From the NCBI GenBank assembly GCA_905198125.1, contig CAJKBH010000009.1, forward strand, positions 28,122-92,121: a stretch of 64,000 nucleotides of DNA, given 5' to 3'. The position numbers were made by a program, and so were the translations under genes. The DNA comes from an uncultured Porphyromonadaceae bacterium. Its GTDB lineage: Bacteria > Bacteroidota > Bacteroidia > Bacteroidales > Muribaculaceae. Under the pieces are notes generated by a model, which saw only the letters and a program-made list of their open reading frames with translations, was not told the origin of the DNA and searched no databases. Below, piece by piece: positions 52,787 to 61,413 of the stretch; within the stretch, counting starts at the first letter, position 1; each line of letters opens with the position of its first letter.

Positions 52787-54282
52787 TCCTTGACAGTGTT
52801 CATGGAAGTGTGGAGATTCCCGCAAAGTATTTTGAAGCAGTCATAGACACTTCATATTTCCAAAGACTCAGACGCATAGAGCAAAATTCATGCCGTTCAG
52901 TATTCCCGAGCGCGCGTCATGACCGGTTCATTCATTCCATAGGGGTATATCATATCGGCAGCAGGATTGCAGACAACATATCTCTTAAATATGGTCTTTC
53001 TGGAAAGAATATCCTGCCTGACAACTACAAATCTGTGCTTGAATCATACAAATTGGCATGTCTTCTTCATGATGTGGGGCATACACCGTTCTCGCACACA
53101 TTTGAGAACTATTTTGATTATGAAAAAACCAAAAAACTTCTTATTGATCGGATAGATGACAATGATTATGAAGATGATTTGCTAAAAACTACAAAACCTG
53201 CTACTCATGAGGCTATTAGCGCCTATGTGGCCGTAAAGATTTTCGGAAACAAACTCAATTTTGAAAAAGACAATATTGATTGGAGCCTCGTTGTCAGAAT
53301 GATAACAGGTGTACGCTTCATAAAGCGCCGGAACAGAACATTTGAGAATGCAATGATAGAATTGCTGCATGGCGAGATTATTGATGCGGATAGACTTGAT
53401 TATGTATGTCGTGATGTCTGGGCCGGAGGATACAAGAATCTCTCTGTGGACTTAACCCGTCTCATCAATTCAATCGGTATATATAAAGATGTTAACGGGC
53501 AATATAGCGTGGTTTACAGTTCCAAGGCATTGAATGAGATTGAGGCTGTGTTGAATATCAAGAACTTTCAATATCTATATGTACTTAACCACCACAAGGT
53601 TCTTCTTGAACAGCATTATCTTGTCGAGGCTATGAAATTGGCGGCATGCGATATGATTGGGCTGCCTATTTCGACTGCAGACCAACGTGACAATGCCCTC
53701 AGGTCGTTGTGCGATTTATCGATATATTTTGAGCCAAAGGTGCTTGGAGAGTCCAGATACAGGCTCTATATGCCATGTGATGATGACTTTGTAGCCATCA
53801 TGAAACAATCTGAAGGCGACAATCCATATCGACAGTATTGGTTGGAAAGAAAATATCCGCATGTGCCATTATGGAAATCCAAACTTGAATATTTCAATAT
53901 CTTTAAGTCTGTATTAGGTACAGTTTCAGAAGGAATCGCCTCCAAACTGAGTGCGATGTTGAAATCGGATGAGTGCAAATCTTATATATGCCAGCATTTA
54001 GGACTTGATTCGCCTGATATGATAGTTCGTGGAGTAAAGGCTAAAATCAGTTATCTGGATGCAGAAAAAATAAATGTGTCATTAAACAACACATTGATTC
54101 CGTATTCCCAATTAAAGCATGATTCCTTCGCGGTGATTGGAACAAATGTTGACTTCTGCTACATATATGTTAATATCAGCAAATTAGGCGATGGAGATAC
54201 CCGTGAAAAGAAGATGATTTTAATTGAGTTGTTGAAGGACTTCATTGCTGAGAAATTGCGTGGAATGTGGGTGGGGAACTGA
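52762..54282 (+). CDS. HD-domain phosphohydrolase, SAMHD1/dNTPase-like
   Basis: 506 residues. HD metal site complete: H58 (RFIHSIGVYH), H103-D104 (LLHDVGHTPFSH) and the distal Asp in EIIDADRLDYVCRDVWAGG (about 205-223). The N-terminal start (DSVHGSVEIP; FQRLRRIEQNS) is typical of SAMHD1/YwfO-type dNTP triphosphohydrolases. The C-terminal about 200 residues are not recognised. Such enzymes clear dNTPs and can act against phage. Nothing links it to glycan synthesis, so it looks like cargo in the capsule locus. Confidence 0.82.
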   Translation: MEDLRVKIVLDSVHGSVEIPAKYFEAVIDTSYFQRLRRIEQNSCRSVFPSARHDRFIHSIGVYHIGSRIADNISLKYGLSGKNILPDNYKSVLESYKLACLLHDVGHTPFSHTFENYFDYEKTKKLLIDRIDDNDYEDDLLKTTKPATHEAISAYVAVKIFGNKLNFEKDNIDWSLVVRMITGVRFIKRRNRTFENAMIELLHGEIIDADRLDYVCRDVWAGGYKNLSVDLTRLINSIGIYKDVNGQYSVVYSSKALNEIEAVLNIKNFQYLYVLNHHKVLLEQHYLVEAMKLAACDMIGLPISTADQRDNALRSLCDLSIYFEPKVLGESRYRLYMPCDDDFVAIMKQSEGDNPYRQYWLERKYPHVPLWKSKLEYFNIFKSVLGTVSEGIASKLSAMLKSDECKSYICQHLGLDSPDMIVRGVKAKISYLDAEKINVSLNNTLIPYSQLKHDSFAVIGTNVDFCYIYVNISKLGDGDTREKKMILIELLKDFIAEKLRGMWVGN

Positions 54283-54313
54283 AATTTACAGCATTCATTA
54301 AATTCTGGTTGCA

Positions 54314-55435
54314 ATGACTGTTCTGGTTTGTATACCATGTCTCTTGACAGGAGGCACTGAAATCCAGACACTGAGTTTGGTTGAGGCTCTTGTGGCTGAT
54401 GGTCACAAGGTTGTAGTCATTTGCTACTTCGAGTATGCGGACCAGATGGTAGATCGTTATAGTCAGGCAGGTGCAATTGTCGAATTGCTAAATCCTGATG
54501 GCAAAAGACCAATCGGTATAAAAAATACAGCTGTCAGTCTTTGGAGCGGATTACGCCGCATCGTTAAACAATATAAGCCCGATGTGGCACATTTACAGTA
54601 CATGGCGCCCGGAGCATTACCGATATTGGTTCTTCGCGCCTTAGGTATGAAGAAAATTATCGCAACTGCCCATACATCGGCAGATATTTATCCATCGCTT
54701 AAGCAGATTCATTGGCTAAACAAGCATATTCTGACGGCATTTCAATGCATCACTTTAAAGGCCGAGGCTTCATTCTTCGGGAATACATCGTTATTCAGTG
54801 ACGACACAAAGCTAAAGAAACACAGTAATCACTTCACGATATACAACAATCTCCCTTCATACATCGAGTTAGCTGATACTCCTCGTAAAGGGACTCCAAA
54901 AACAATCGGTGTTGTCAGCCGCCTGGAACGAATAAAGGGGATGGATATGGTTGTGCCAGCATTTGCTGAAATATACAAACATTATCCCTCAATGAGATTA
55001 CTCATTGTCGGCGATGGTTCGCAACGGGATCTTATGGAGCAACAGGTACAGAACGCTGACTTGCCAGAAGAATCTGTCCGGTTTGTTGGACGTCAAGGTC
55101 AGGATAAGCTTCAATCATTCTACGACCAGATTGACATTCTGTTGATGCCTTCCCGCTCCGAAGGATTCGGACTGACTGCAATCGAAGGAATGGCTCGAGG
55201 TTGCGTGCCTGTTGTGTCAAACACCGGAGGACTTCCCGAGGTAGTGGAAGATGGAGTGTCGGGATTACTGCATACATCGGAATCCGTAGAAGACATGATT
55301 TCAAAGATCGCAGCTGTTATCTGCAATCCGAAACTGTTTGATCAGCTGTCCCTCGGCGCTTATAATCGTGCCCGTGTCTTTTCTAAGGAGCTCTATAACG
55401 CCCAAATCGCAGAGTTATATAGCAAATTGCATTAA
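54314..55435 (+). CDS. Family 4 glycosyltransferase
   Basis: 373 residues, GT-B fold. N-terminal TVLVCIPCLLTGGTEIQTLS; C-terminal TIGVVSRLERIKGMDMVVPA, RLLIVGDGSQRDLMEQQVQ and EX7E region SRSEGFGLTAIEGMARGCVP. Retaining transferase using UDP- or GDP-sugar. First polysaccharide gene after the HD-domain gene, 31 bases on; its base composition is somewhat closer to the chromosome than the GT2 block. Confidence 0.9.
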   Translation: MTVLVCIPCLLTGGTEIQTLSLVEALVADGHKVVVICYFEYADQMVDRYSQAGAIVELLNPDGKRPIGIKNTAVSLWSGLRRIVKQYKPDVAHLQYMAPGALPILVLRALGMKKIIATAHTSADIYPSLKQIHWLNKHILTAFQCITLKAEASFFGNTSLFSDDTKLKKHSNHFTIYNNLPSYIELADTPRKGTPKTIGVVSRLERIKGMDMVVPAFAEIYKHYPSMRLLIVGDGSQRDLMEQQVQNADLPEESVRFVGRQGQDKLQSFYDQIDILLMPSRSEGFGLTAIEGMARGCVPVVSNTGGLPEVVEDGVSGLLHTSESVEDMISKIAAVICNPKLFDQLSLGAYNRARVFSKELYNAQIAELYSKLH

Positions 55436-55464
55436 TTAGTAGCGCAGTCTGTCCCCGGCCGTGC
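55436..55464 (+). repeat. Intergenic element copy 2 (TTAGTAGCGCAG...)
   Basis: TTAGTAGCGCAG-T-CTGTC then GGCCGTGC resembles 39782-39811. It begins right at the end of the glycosyltransferase gene and opens a 211-base noncoding gap before wzy that also contains TAATTAATAATTAATAG and TTGCGCATT words like those before wzx. Confidence 0.6.
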
Positions 55465-55646
55465 ACAAGAACGCACAATGACTATTGAAAATTCAGGCAG
55501 TAGAACATTAGCTGCAATAGATTGTATCAGTCATCACCCGTTCTCCAGGTCTTACGCCAATTCTAAACAATTGATAATTAATAATTAATAGTTACGGAGC
55601 GCTATTCTCTTTGCGCATTTGGCATTGCAAAGCTCCCTATTGCCAC

Positions 55647-56966
55647 ATGTATTTACTTAACTACATATATTTTCTTATCATTACCTATTTCGGCATCAAG
55701 TTCCTTTACTCCGGTGGCGAGATAGTGAAAAGTCCGTTTGACAAGACTGTTCAGATGCGACTTAGCGGCCCCGAGATGTTCTGGTGCCTTACATTCTCTA
55801 CCGGGCTCCTGGCATTCTCGGCTCCCGCAGGATTAGACCTTATGGCTATCCGTTTGATGGTGCTGGAAATATTATGCTTCTTAGGACTTTTTGTAGCAAA
55901 GAATAACCCGATCTGGAGTTATCCATTGGTAATCTATGTAATTTATCTGATTTGGATTGCAATCGGCTGCTTCTATAGCCAGGCGTTTTTCTTCGGATTC
56001 CGTGTAATTTTGAAGTATTTATATCCACTATTGCTTTGCCTATTTGCAAGTACAGTTGTAAGAGATAAGGAAGTATTTATAAAGTCATCCATGTGGGCCA
56101 GATTTGTAGCCTTGATTTCGATTATCTTTGCATTCGTACCATTTATCGGTTCATTAGTCCCCGGTGTTTTTTGGTATGGAACTGCACGCGCCATCAATTA
56201 TATTTCCATAATGATCCTATCTCTAGGATTATTCTATTTCACAAATGAAAAGAAGAAAAATCTGATATATTCCATTATATTTTTGCTTCCTTGCTTTATC
56301 TGGGTATTCCGAACTTCGATAATGGGTTCATTCATAGCCATAATGGCATTTTATTTTATTAAATATAGAGTAAAATCTTTGCCCATTATCGCTGGCATAT
56401 TAATATTAGGGGTAGTGGCTGTATTCACAATTCCATCTCTTCGCAATAAGATGTTCAAGAAGGAAGCCAAGGGTATATCTATTGAGAATTTTCAGGCAGG
56501 CAATGTTGGGATGGATGAAGTCAATACCAACGCAAGAGAAGCGATGTGGAAACATCTTGAGAATCGATTCTATAATGGTCATGAGATAATAGGATCGGGG
56601 ACAGGTTCAGTACAAAATTATATGTATAACAATCACGTATTTGGGGGGCTTAAGGTTCCTCATAGTGATTTTGTACAGATTAAATGTGATAATGGTAATT
56701 TAGGATTGATTCTTTATACGTTATGTGCGTTTACTGTATTTATTCATTGCTTCTTAGTGTATTGGAAAAATTCAGATAATGCAGTTTTACAGCTGTGTGC
56801 CATTGTAGCAGGGGCATCAATGGCCGGGGTATTTGTAACTTTATACTCAGATAACACCGTAAACTACTCAATGGCAACACTTTCGATGCCTTACGGCTTT
56901 TACGGCATGATGTTAGGTCTTAACAAACTTCATTATGATATCCGTAGTAATTCCATTATACAATAA
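55647..56966 (+). CDS. wzy: Wzy-type polysaccharide polymerase
   Basis: Start at 55647 (MYLLNYIYFLIITYFG) preferred to an in-frame ATG at 55611, because it opens a membrane helix. 439 residues, about 10-12 membrane helices with a large periplasmic loop at about 270-340 (NAREAMWKHLENRFYNGHEI, GSGTGSVQNYMYNN, VPHSDFVQI), the usual layout of O-antigen ligase/polymerases. It joins repeat units in the periplasm. The first about 200 bases are GC-richer than the rest of the gene. A GGGGGG run (near 56644) is in frame. Confidence 0.85.
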   Translation: MYLLNYIYFLIITYFGIKFLYSGGEIVKSPFDKTVQMRLSGPEMFWCLTFSTGLLAFSAPAGLDLMAIRLMVLEILCFLGLFVAKNNPIWSYPLVIYVIYLIWIAIGCFYSQAFFFGFRVILKYLYPLLLCLFASTVVRDKEVFIKSSMWARFVALISIIFAFVPFIGSLVPGVFWYGTARAINYISIMILSLGLFYFTNEKKKNLIYSIIFLLPCFIWVFRTSIMGSFIAIMAFYFIKYRVKSLPIIAGILILGVVAVFTIPSLRNKMFKKEAKGISIENFQAGNVGMDEVNTNAREAMWKHLENRFYNGHEIIGSGTGSVQNYMYNNHVFGGLKVPHSDFVQIKCDNGNLGLILYTLCAFTVFIHCFLVYWKNSDNAVLQLCAIVAGASMAGVFVTLYSDNTVNYSMATLSMPYGFYGMMLGLNKLHYDIRSNSIIQ

Positions 56967-57846
56967 AGAGAGCCTGATTAGCAATACTATTCAGACAGTC
57001 TTAAACCAGACATTGCAAGACTTTGAAATTGTCGTTATTAACGATGGTTCCACTGATAATTCTGTTGCTGAAGTTAAGAAGATTAATGACTCTCGGATTC
57101 GGTTGATTAATCAACCGAATGGTGGTGTTTCTGCTGCCCGTAATCGAGGAATACAGGAAGCTCATGGAGAATTCATAGCTTTTCTTGATGCAGACGATAT
57201 ATGGGATACCAACTTTCTTCAATCTGTTAATGATCTGGCAAAAAAATATCCAGAATGTGACGTATTTACAACACGTTATCAGTTCACTGACGAGTTTGGG
57301 AACTCAAGTCCTTCAATTCTAAGAAAAATAAATCAGAATTGCTCAAGTTGCAGACTCGATAATTATTTTCATATAGCGTCCAACTCTGATGCGCCTATAT
57401 GTTCATCTTGTGTAATGGCTTCCCGGAATGCATTAATTTCTATTGGAGGCTTCCCAGTGGGCATAACTTCCGGCGAAGACCTGCTTACTTGGGCAAAATT
57501 GGCAACTAAATACAAAATTGCATTATGCAATAAGATATTGGCTACATATTATACACCCTCCAGCGGCCCTACAGGGAAAGTTCCTGCCGATTTAAAATCG
57601 ACACACGATGCTGTCGGAACTCAATTATGCCAATTACTTGCCGAATATCCGGAATCCGGAATAAAGGAATATGTCGCGTTCTGGTATAAAATGAGGTCAA
57701 GAATCAATATAGGAAGACGTAATCGGTGGGCCACTATCAAATGCGCCTGCAAATCCCTTCAATTCAATATCAAGCAAATCAAACCTTGGGTATTCATGGT
57801 TTTGGCAATCTCTCCAAACTTTATCATCAAGAAAGTATTAGGATGA
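56935..57846 (+). CDS. Family 2 glycosyltransferase
   Basis: 303 residues. Starts inside the end of wzy (32-base overlap): ISVVIPLYNKESLISNTIQT, VINDGSTDNSVAEV, GVSAARNRGIQEAHGEF, FLDADDIWD and GEDLLTWAKLA. Adds a sugar to the repeat unit. Its stop overlaps the next ATG as ATGA. Confidence 0.9.
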   Translation: MISVVIPLYNKESLISNTIQTVLNQTLQDFEIVVINDGSTDNSVAEVKKINDSRIRLINQPNGGVSAARNRGIQEAHGEFIAFLDADDIWDTNFLQSVNDLAKKYPECDVFTTRYQFTDEFGNSSPSILRKINQNCSSCRLDNYFHIASNSDAPICSSCVMASRNALISIGGFPVGITSGEDLLTWAKLATKYKIALCNKILATYYTPSSGPTGKVPADLKSTHDAVGTQLCQLLAEYPESGIKEYVAFWYKMRSRINIGRRNRWATIKCACKSLQFNIKQIKPWVFMVLAISPNFIIKKVLG

Positions 57847-58988
57847 AAATCGCATACTGTATACCTTCACTATATAACTCCGGTGGAATGGAACGTGTGC
57901 TTTCACTGAAAGCAAGTTATTTTGCCGAAAAGTTTGGATGGGACATAACTATCATAACAACTTCTCAGAAAGGGAGACCGAACTTTTATGAATTGTCTCC
58001 AAAAGTAAAGTGCCTGGATCTCAAAATTGATTATGAGGCTATAAGCCAAATGCCAATTCTGAGCAAGATACAAGCAAGACGCAATGCTACGAAAGAACAT
58101 AAAAAAAAACTGATATACGCATTGAATCAAATCAAGCCTAACATCACAGTTTCTATGTTCACTCACGAAGTGTCGTTCTTGCCAAAGATTAAAGACGGAA
58201 GCAAGAAAGTGCTTGAACTGCATTTCTCAAAAAATTTCAGACAACTTGATGCCCAAAGCAAAAATGCATCCGCCATTAAACGCTTCTTTTTGCGAATAGC
58301 ACAAATCCGGGACAATAGAGCGATAAATGGATACGACAAGTTCATCGTATTGACTGAACGGGATGCTCAAGATTGGAAGCAGAAGGGAATAGAAGTGATT
58401 CCCAATCCTACACCATTTGAAAATGCGCCGCTAAGTAATCACAAATCCCATAGGATATTAGCTGTGGGACGACTCTGTCCTCAGAAAGGATTCGATATGT
58501 TAATTCATTCATGGTCATTGATTCCCACAAAGGAACGAGGTGACTGGCAAATTGATATTGTCGGATCTGGTCCTTACGAACAGGAATTAAGAGACCTGAT
58601 CTCAGCTTATGGAGTTAAAGATTCTGTCAATTTGCTACCAGCCAATAAGGATATTTCAAAAGAATATCAATCACATTCCATTTATTGCTTCCCATCAAGA
58701 TACGAAGGTTTTGGAATGACTTTGATGGAGGCTGAATCTCATGCACTTCCATCTGTCGCATTTGATTGCCCTTGCGGTCCATCGGATTTAATCCGAAATG
58801 GGGCGACTGGATTCCTTGTGCCGCTGGAAGACGTCAATGCTTTTGCAAAAAAATTGTCGGAGCTTATGCTTAATGAAAAACTAAGAATTCAGATGGGACA
58901 AGAAGCAGAGAAATTTATTCGTAAAAATCTGACTCCAGATATCGTGATGTCAAAATGGGCATCTTTATTTAACTCCGTTTTATCATGA
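57843..58988 (+). CDS. Family 4 glycosyltransferase
   Basis: Start at 57843 (MKIAYCIPSLYNSGGMERVL), overlapping the previous stop; a longer in-frame reading lies inside the preceding gene and is rejected. 381 residues. ILAVGRLCPQKGFDMLIHSW and the donor-site region YEGFGMTLMEAESHALP followed by CPCGPSDLI, as in GalNAc/Gal-type GT4 transferases. Four-base overlap with the next gene. Confidence 0.9.
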   Translation: MKIAYCIPSLYNSGGMERVLSLKASYFAEKFGWDITIITTSQKGRPNFYELSPKVKCLDLKIDYEAISQMPILSKIQARRNATKEHKKKLIYALNQIKPNITVSMFTHEVSFLPKIKDGSKKVLELHFSKNFRQLDAQSKNASAIKRFFLRIAQIRDNRAINGYDKFIVLTERDAQDWKQKGIEVIPNPTPFENAPLSNHKSHRILAVGRLCPQKGFDMLIHSWSLIPTKERGDWQIDIVGSGPYEQELRDLISAYGVKDSVNLLPANKDISKEYQSHSIYCFPSRYEGFGMTLMEAESHALPSVAFDCPCGPSDLIRNGATGFLVPLEDVNAFAKKLSELMLNEKLRIQMGQEAEKFIRKNLTPDIVMSKWASLFNSVLS

Positions 58989-60076
58989 AGAAACTACTAT
59001 ATTTCGCATCCGATTATAAAATAGGGTTGAGTCAGTTATTGACCGACCAATTGTTATCCATAAAAGATACAGGTGCCCCAGTCATAGCCGTTGCCGGAGA
59101 GAATCAGCAGGAATCAGGTTTGACAAAAAAATTACAGGATAACAATGTCAATCTGATTCGAATCAACGGCCTTGATGCTCACAATGATTTCAACCGATTG
59201 GTAGATGAGATTGTCAATCTGATATTGCAAAATAAGATTGAAGTCGTCCACGTTCAAAACAATTGGCAATTGGCTATTACATCAGCAGCAAAATTAAAAT
59301 TATTTAGAAAACGGAAATTCAAAATTGCATATACGCTTCATGGCTTTAGACATAATAGTCCGATCAAATCAGTCATTGCCCGCGGAGTAATAGGTTCTGC
59401 ACTATTTGTTAGCGCAGATCATGTTATCTGTATGACTGAATACCTCAAAAAGAAGTTCAGTTTATTGTCCTACAAAATAGATCTCATTCCCTTGGGAGTG
59501 GATGAGAATTATTTTTTAGATGAATACACAGCTCCAAAAACTGATTCATTACATCTTGTATTCCCGGCACAGTTCCGTCATGGCAAGAATCAGGATATGG
59601 TTATCCGCGCCTTTGCGGAATATGTAAAGATGTGTAGCGATAAAAATGCCACACTTACATTACCCGGCAATGGCGACCTGTTAGAAACAATGAAACTGCT
59701 TGCAGTTGATTTAGGTGTCAGCAATCAGGTTATATTTCCTGGATTTGTTACAAAGCAGCAAGTCAAGGAATATTATCTTAACAGCAACATCGCCATTGTA
59801 GCAAGCAACAGCGAGACGTTCGGCCAGAGCATCGTAGAGCCATACGTTCTGGGTCGCTGTGTAATTTCAACTCCCGTCGGAATTGCCACAGAAATCATCG
59901 AGGCTGGGAAGAATGGATATATCTTTAAGTCAGAAAACGAACTAACAGACCGATTACTGGACCTCCATCAAAACAAGCAGAGTCTCAAAGATATGGGCTA
60001 TGAAAATTTTAGCAAGCGCATGAAATTTTCATGGCAAAATGTAACAACTGCGTATATCAATAAACTATTGAACTAA
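58985..60076 (+). CDS. Family 4 glycosyltransferase
   Basis: 363 residues. N-terminal YFASDYKIGLSQLLTDQLLS, middle IAYTLHGFRHNSPIK, C-terminal VFPAQFRHGKNQDMVIRAF and SETFGQSIVEPYVLGRCVIS. The EX7E region is a little degenerate (E..E in ETFGQSIVE), still compatible with activity. Last glycosyltransferase before the CDP-sugar and decoration genes. Confidence 0.88.
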   Translation: MKKLLYFASDYKIGLSQLLTDQLLSIKDTGAPVIAVAGENQQESGLTKKLQDNNVNLIRINGLDAHNDFNRLVDEIVNLILQNKIEVVHVQNNWQLAITSAAKLKLFRKRKFKIAYTLHGFRHNSPIKSVIARGVIGSALFVSADHVICMTEYLKKKFSLLSYKIDLIPLGVDENYFLDEYTAPKTDSLHLVFPAQFRHGKNQDMVIRAFAEYVKMCSDKNATLTLPGNGDLLETMKLLAVDLGVSNQVIFPGFVTKQQVKEYYLNSNIAIVASNSETFGQSIVEPYVLGRCVISTPVGIATEIIEAGKNGYIFKSENELTDRLLDLHQNKQSLKDMGYENFSKRMKFSWQNVTTAYINKLLN

Positions 60077-60079
60077 ATT

Positions 60080-60796
60080 ATGAGTAATGTTGCAGTAATT
60101 TTTGCCGGAGGTTCTGGCAAACGCATGAATACGACAGGCAGGCCCAAGCAGTTTCTCGAGCTGCATGGGAAACCCATCCTGATATATACTTTAGAACTTT
60201 TCGACAATCATCCGTTGATTGACGGCATTATTGTAGTATGCATCAAAGATTGGATTGATTATCTCAAAAAGATGCTTCGTAAGTTTGAAATAAACAAGGT
60301 CGTCGAAATTGTCGAGGGTGGCGAATCTGGTCAATCTTCAATACACAATGGGCTTGAGGCGTGTGCAAAACATTATGATAATGATAGTATCGTTTTGATT
60401 CATGACGGTGTCAGACCTCTGATACTTGAAAAGACTATTACCGACAACATCAATTGCGTAAAAGAAAATGGCAATTGCATAACCTGTGTCCCGGCGACAG
60501 AGACTTTCGTAGTTAAGAATGATGAGAATCTTCTTATACCAGACCGAAAGAAATCGCTCTTAGCACGCGCACCACAAAGTTTCAGATTAGGAGACATACT
60601 TAATGCTCATAGGAAAGCTATCAACGAAAATAAGCTTAGTTTTATTGATAGTTGCTCTATGATGACATATTATGGAGACAAAATGCATACCATAATCGGA
60701 CCTATGGAAAATATAAAAATTACCACCCCAACCGATTTCTTTGTATTCAAGGCGATGGTAGAGGTGCATGAGAATCAGCAAATATTTGGCTTCTAA
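60080..60796 (+). CDS. IspD/TarI-family cytidylyltransferase
   Basis: 238 residues. Nucleotidyl transferase start AVIFAGGSGKRMNTTGRPKQ (CTP site), GGESGQSSIHNGL, IHDGVRPLI and TPTDFFVFKAM near the end, all typical of IspD/TarI. The essential isoprenoid IspD would normally be elsewhere; in a capsule locus with LicD and an epimerase a CDP-alditol role (TarI, CDP-ribitol) is more likely. The two families cannot be split by eye. Confidence 0.85.
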   Translation: MSNVAVIFAGGSGKRMNTTGRPKQFLELHGKPILIYTLELFDNHPLIDGIIVVCIKDWIDYLKKMLRKFEINKVVEIVEGGESGQSSIHNGLEACAKHYDNDSIVLIHDGVRPLILEKTITDNINCVKENGNCITCVPATETFVVKNDENLLIPDRKKSLLARAPQSFRLGDILNAHRKAINENKLSFIDSCSMMTYYGDKMHTIIGPMENIKITTPTDFFVFKAMVEVHENQQIFGF

Positions 60797-60823
60797 CACC
60801 TTCGGTATATTATTATATAAAAT

Positions 60824-61413
60824 ATGAGAAATGGTAATTCTTGGCATGAATTGAAGCAGCTAATTTATGCGGATTATAAAAGATACCTCAATATGCGTGG
60901 AGCAATATGGAGTATATCGTTTCATGTTACATTTTGGTTCCGCATCTGTTCTTGGTTATATCAGAAGAATAAATTCACTCGAATCATCGGAAGCCCATTA
61001 CATCAATGGTATAAGTTTTTAAACCTGCTGTCTGGCATACAATTGCCAATATGCACTAAGGTTGAAGGAGGATTGAAATTTTTCCATTATAATTGCATCG
61101 TATTGGCGCAAGCTACAAAAATTGGGAAGAATTGCTCCATACATCAAGGCGTTACTCTCGGGCGCGTATTCAACGGCCCCAAAAGTGGAGTGCCGACAAT
61201 TGGTAATAATGTAGTTATTTTTGCAGGAGCCAAGATATTGGGGGGGGGGTATATCTATCTGACAATGTGGTAGTTGGCGCAAATGCCGTGGTTACAAAAG
61301 ATGTTCCCGAAAACTGTGTAGTTGCTGGAGTTCCTGCAAGAATTATTTCAACTGATTCATCAAAATGTTTTGATAAAGAATGGGCTTATCATTTTGGTCG
61401 AAACAATGAATAA
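60824..61413 (+). CDS. Serine-acetyltransferase-like enzyme, out of frame at a G10 tract (phase-off)
   Basis: As sequenced the frame stops at 61273 (LGGGYIYLTMW) after 149 residues. Beyond the G10 tract at 61240-61249 the shifted frame continues without a stop to 61413: VYLSDNVVVGANAVVTKDVP, then ENCVVAGVPARII, the expected hexapeptide end. With 8 or 11 G the whole would be about 196 residues. The N-terminal half (WSISFHVTFWFRICSWLYQK; CSIHQGVTLGRVFNGP) is the CysE-like branch found in capsule loci, which O-acetylates sugars. Either a phase-variable gene in the off state, or a homopolymer miscount. Confidence 0.8.
61240..61249 (+). repeat. G10 homopolymer inside a coding region
   Basis: Ten consecutive G after ATATT in the acetyltransferase gene. 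In-frame continuation requires 8 or 11 G. See findings. Confidence 0.95.

Noticed and set aside
56640..56650. G6 run in wzy as a third phase-variable tract
   Set aside because: It is only six G, the frame is intact across it, and runs this short occur elsewhere in the window.
57726..57842. 39-codon N-terminal extension of the GT4 gene
   Set aside because: It lies inside the preceding GT2 gene; the ATG at 57843 gives the conserved GT4 start and an ATGA overlap.
61322..61405. N-terminal extension of the epimerase
   Set aside because: This stretch is the shifted-frame end of the acetyltransferase; the Rossmann fold starts after the ATG at 61406.
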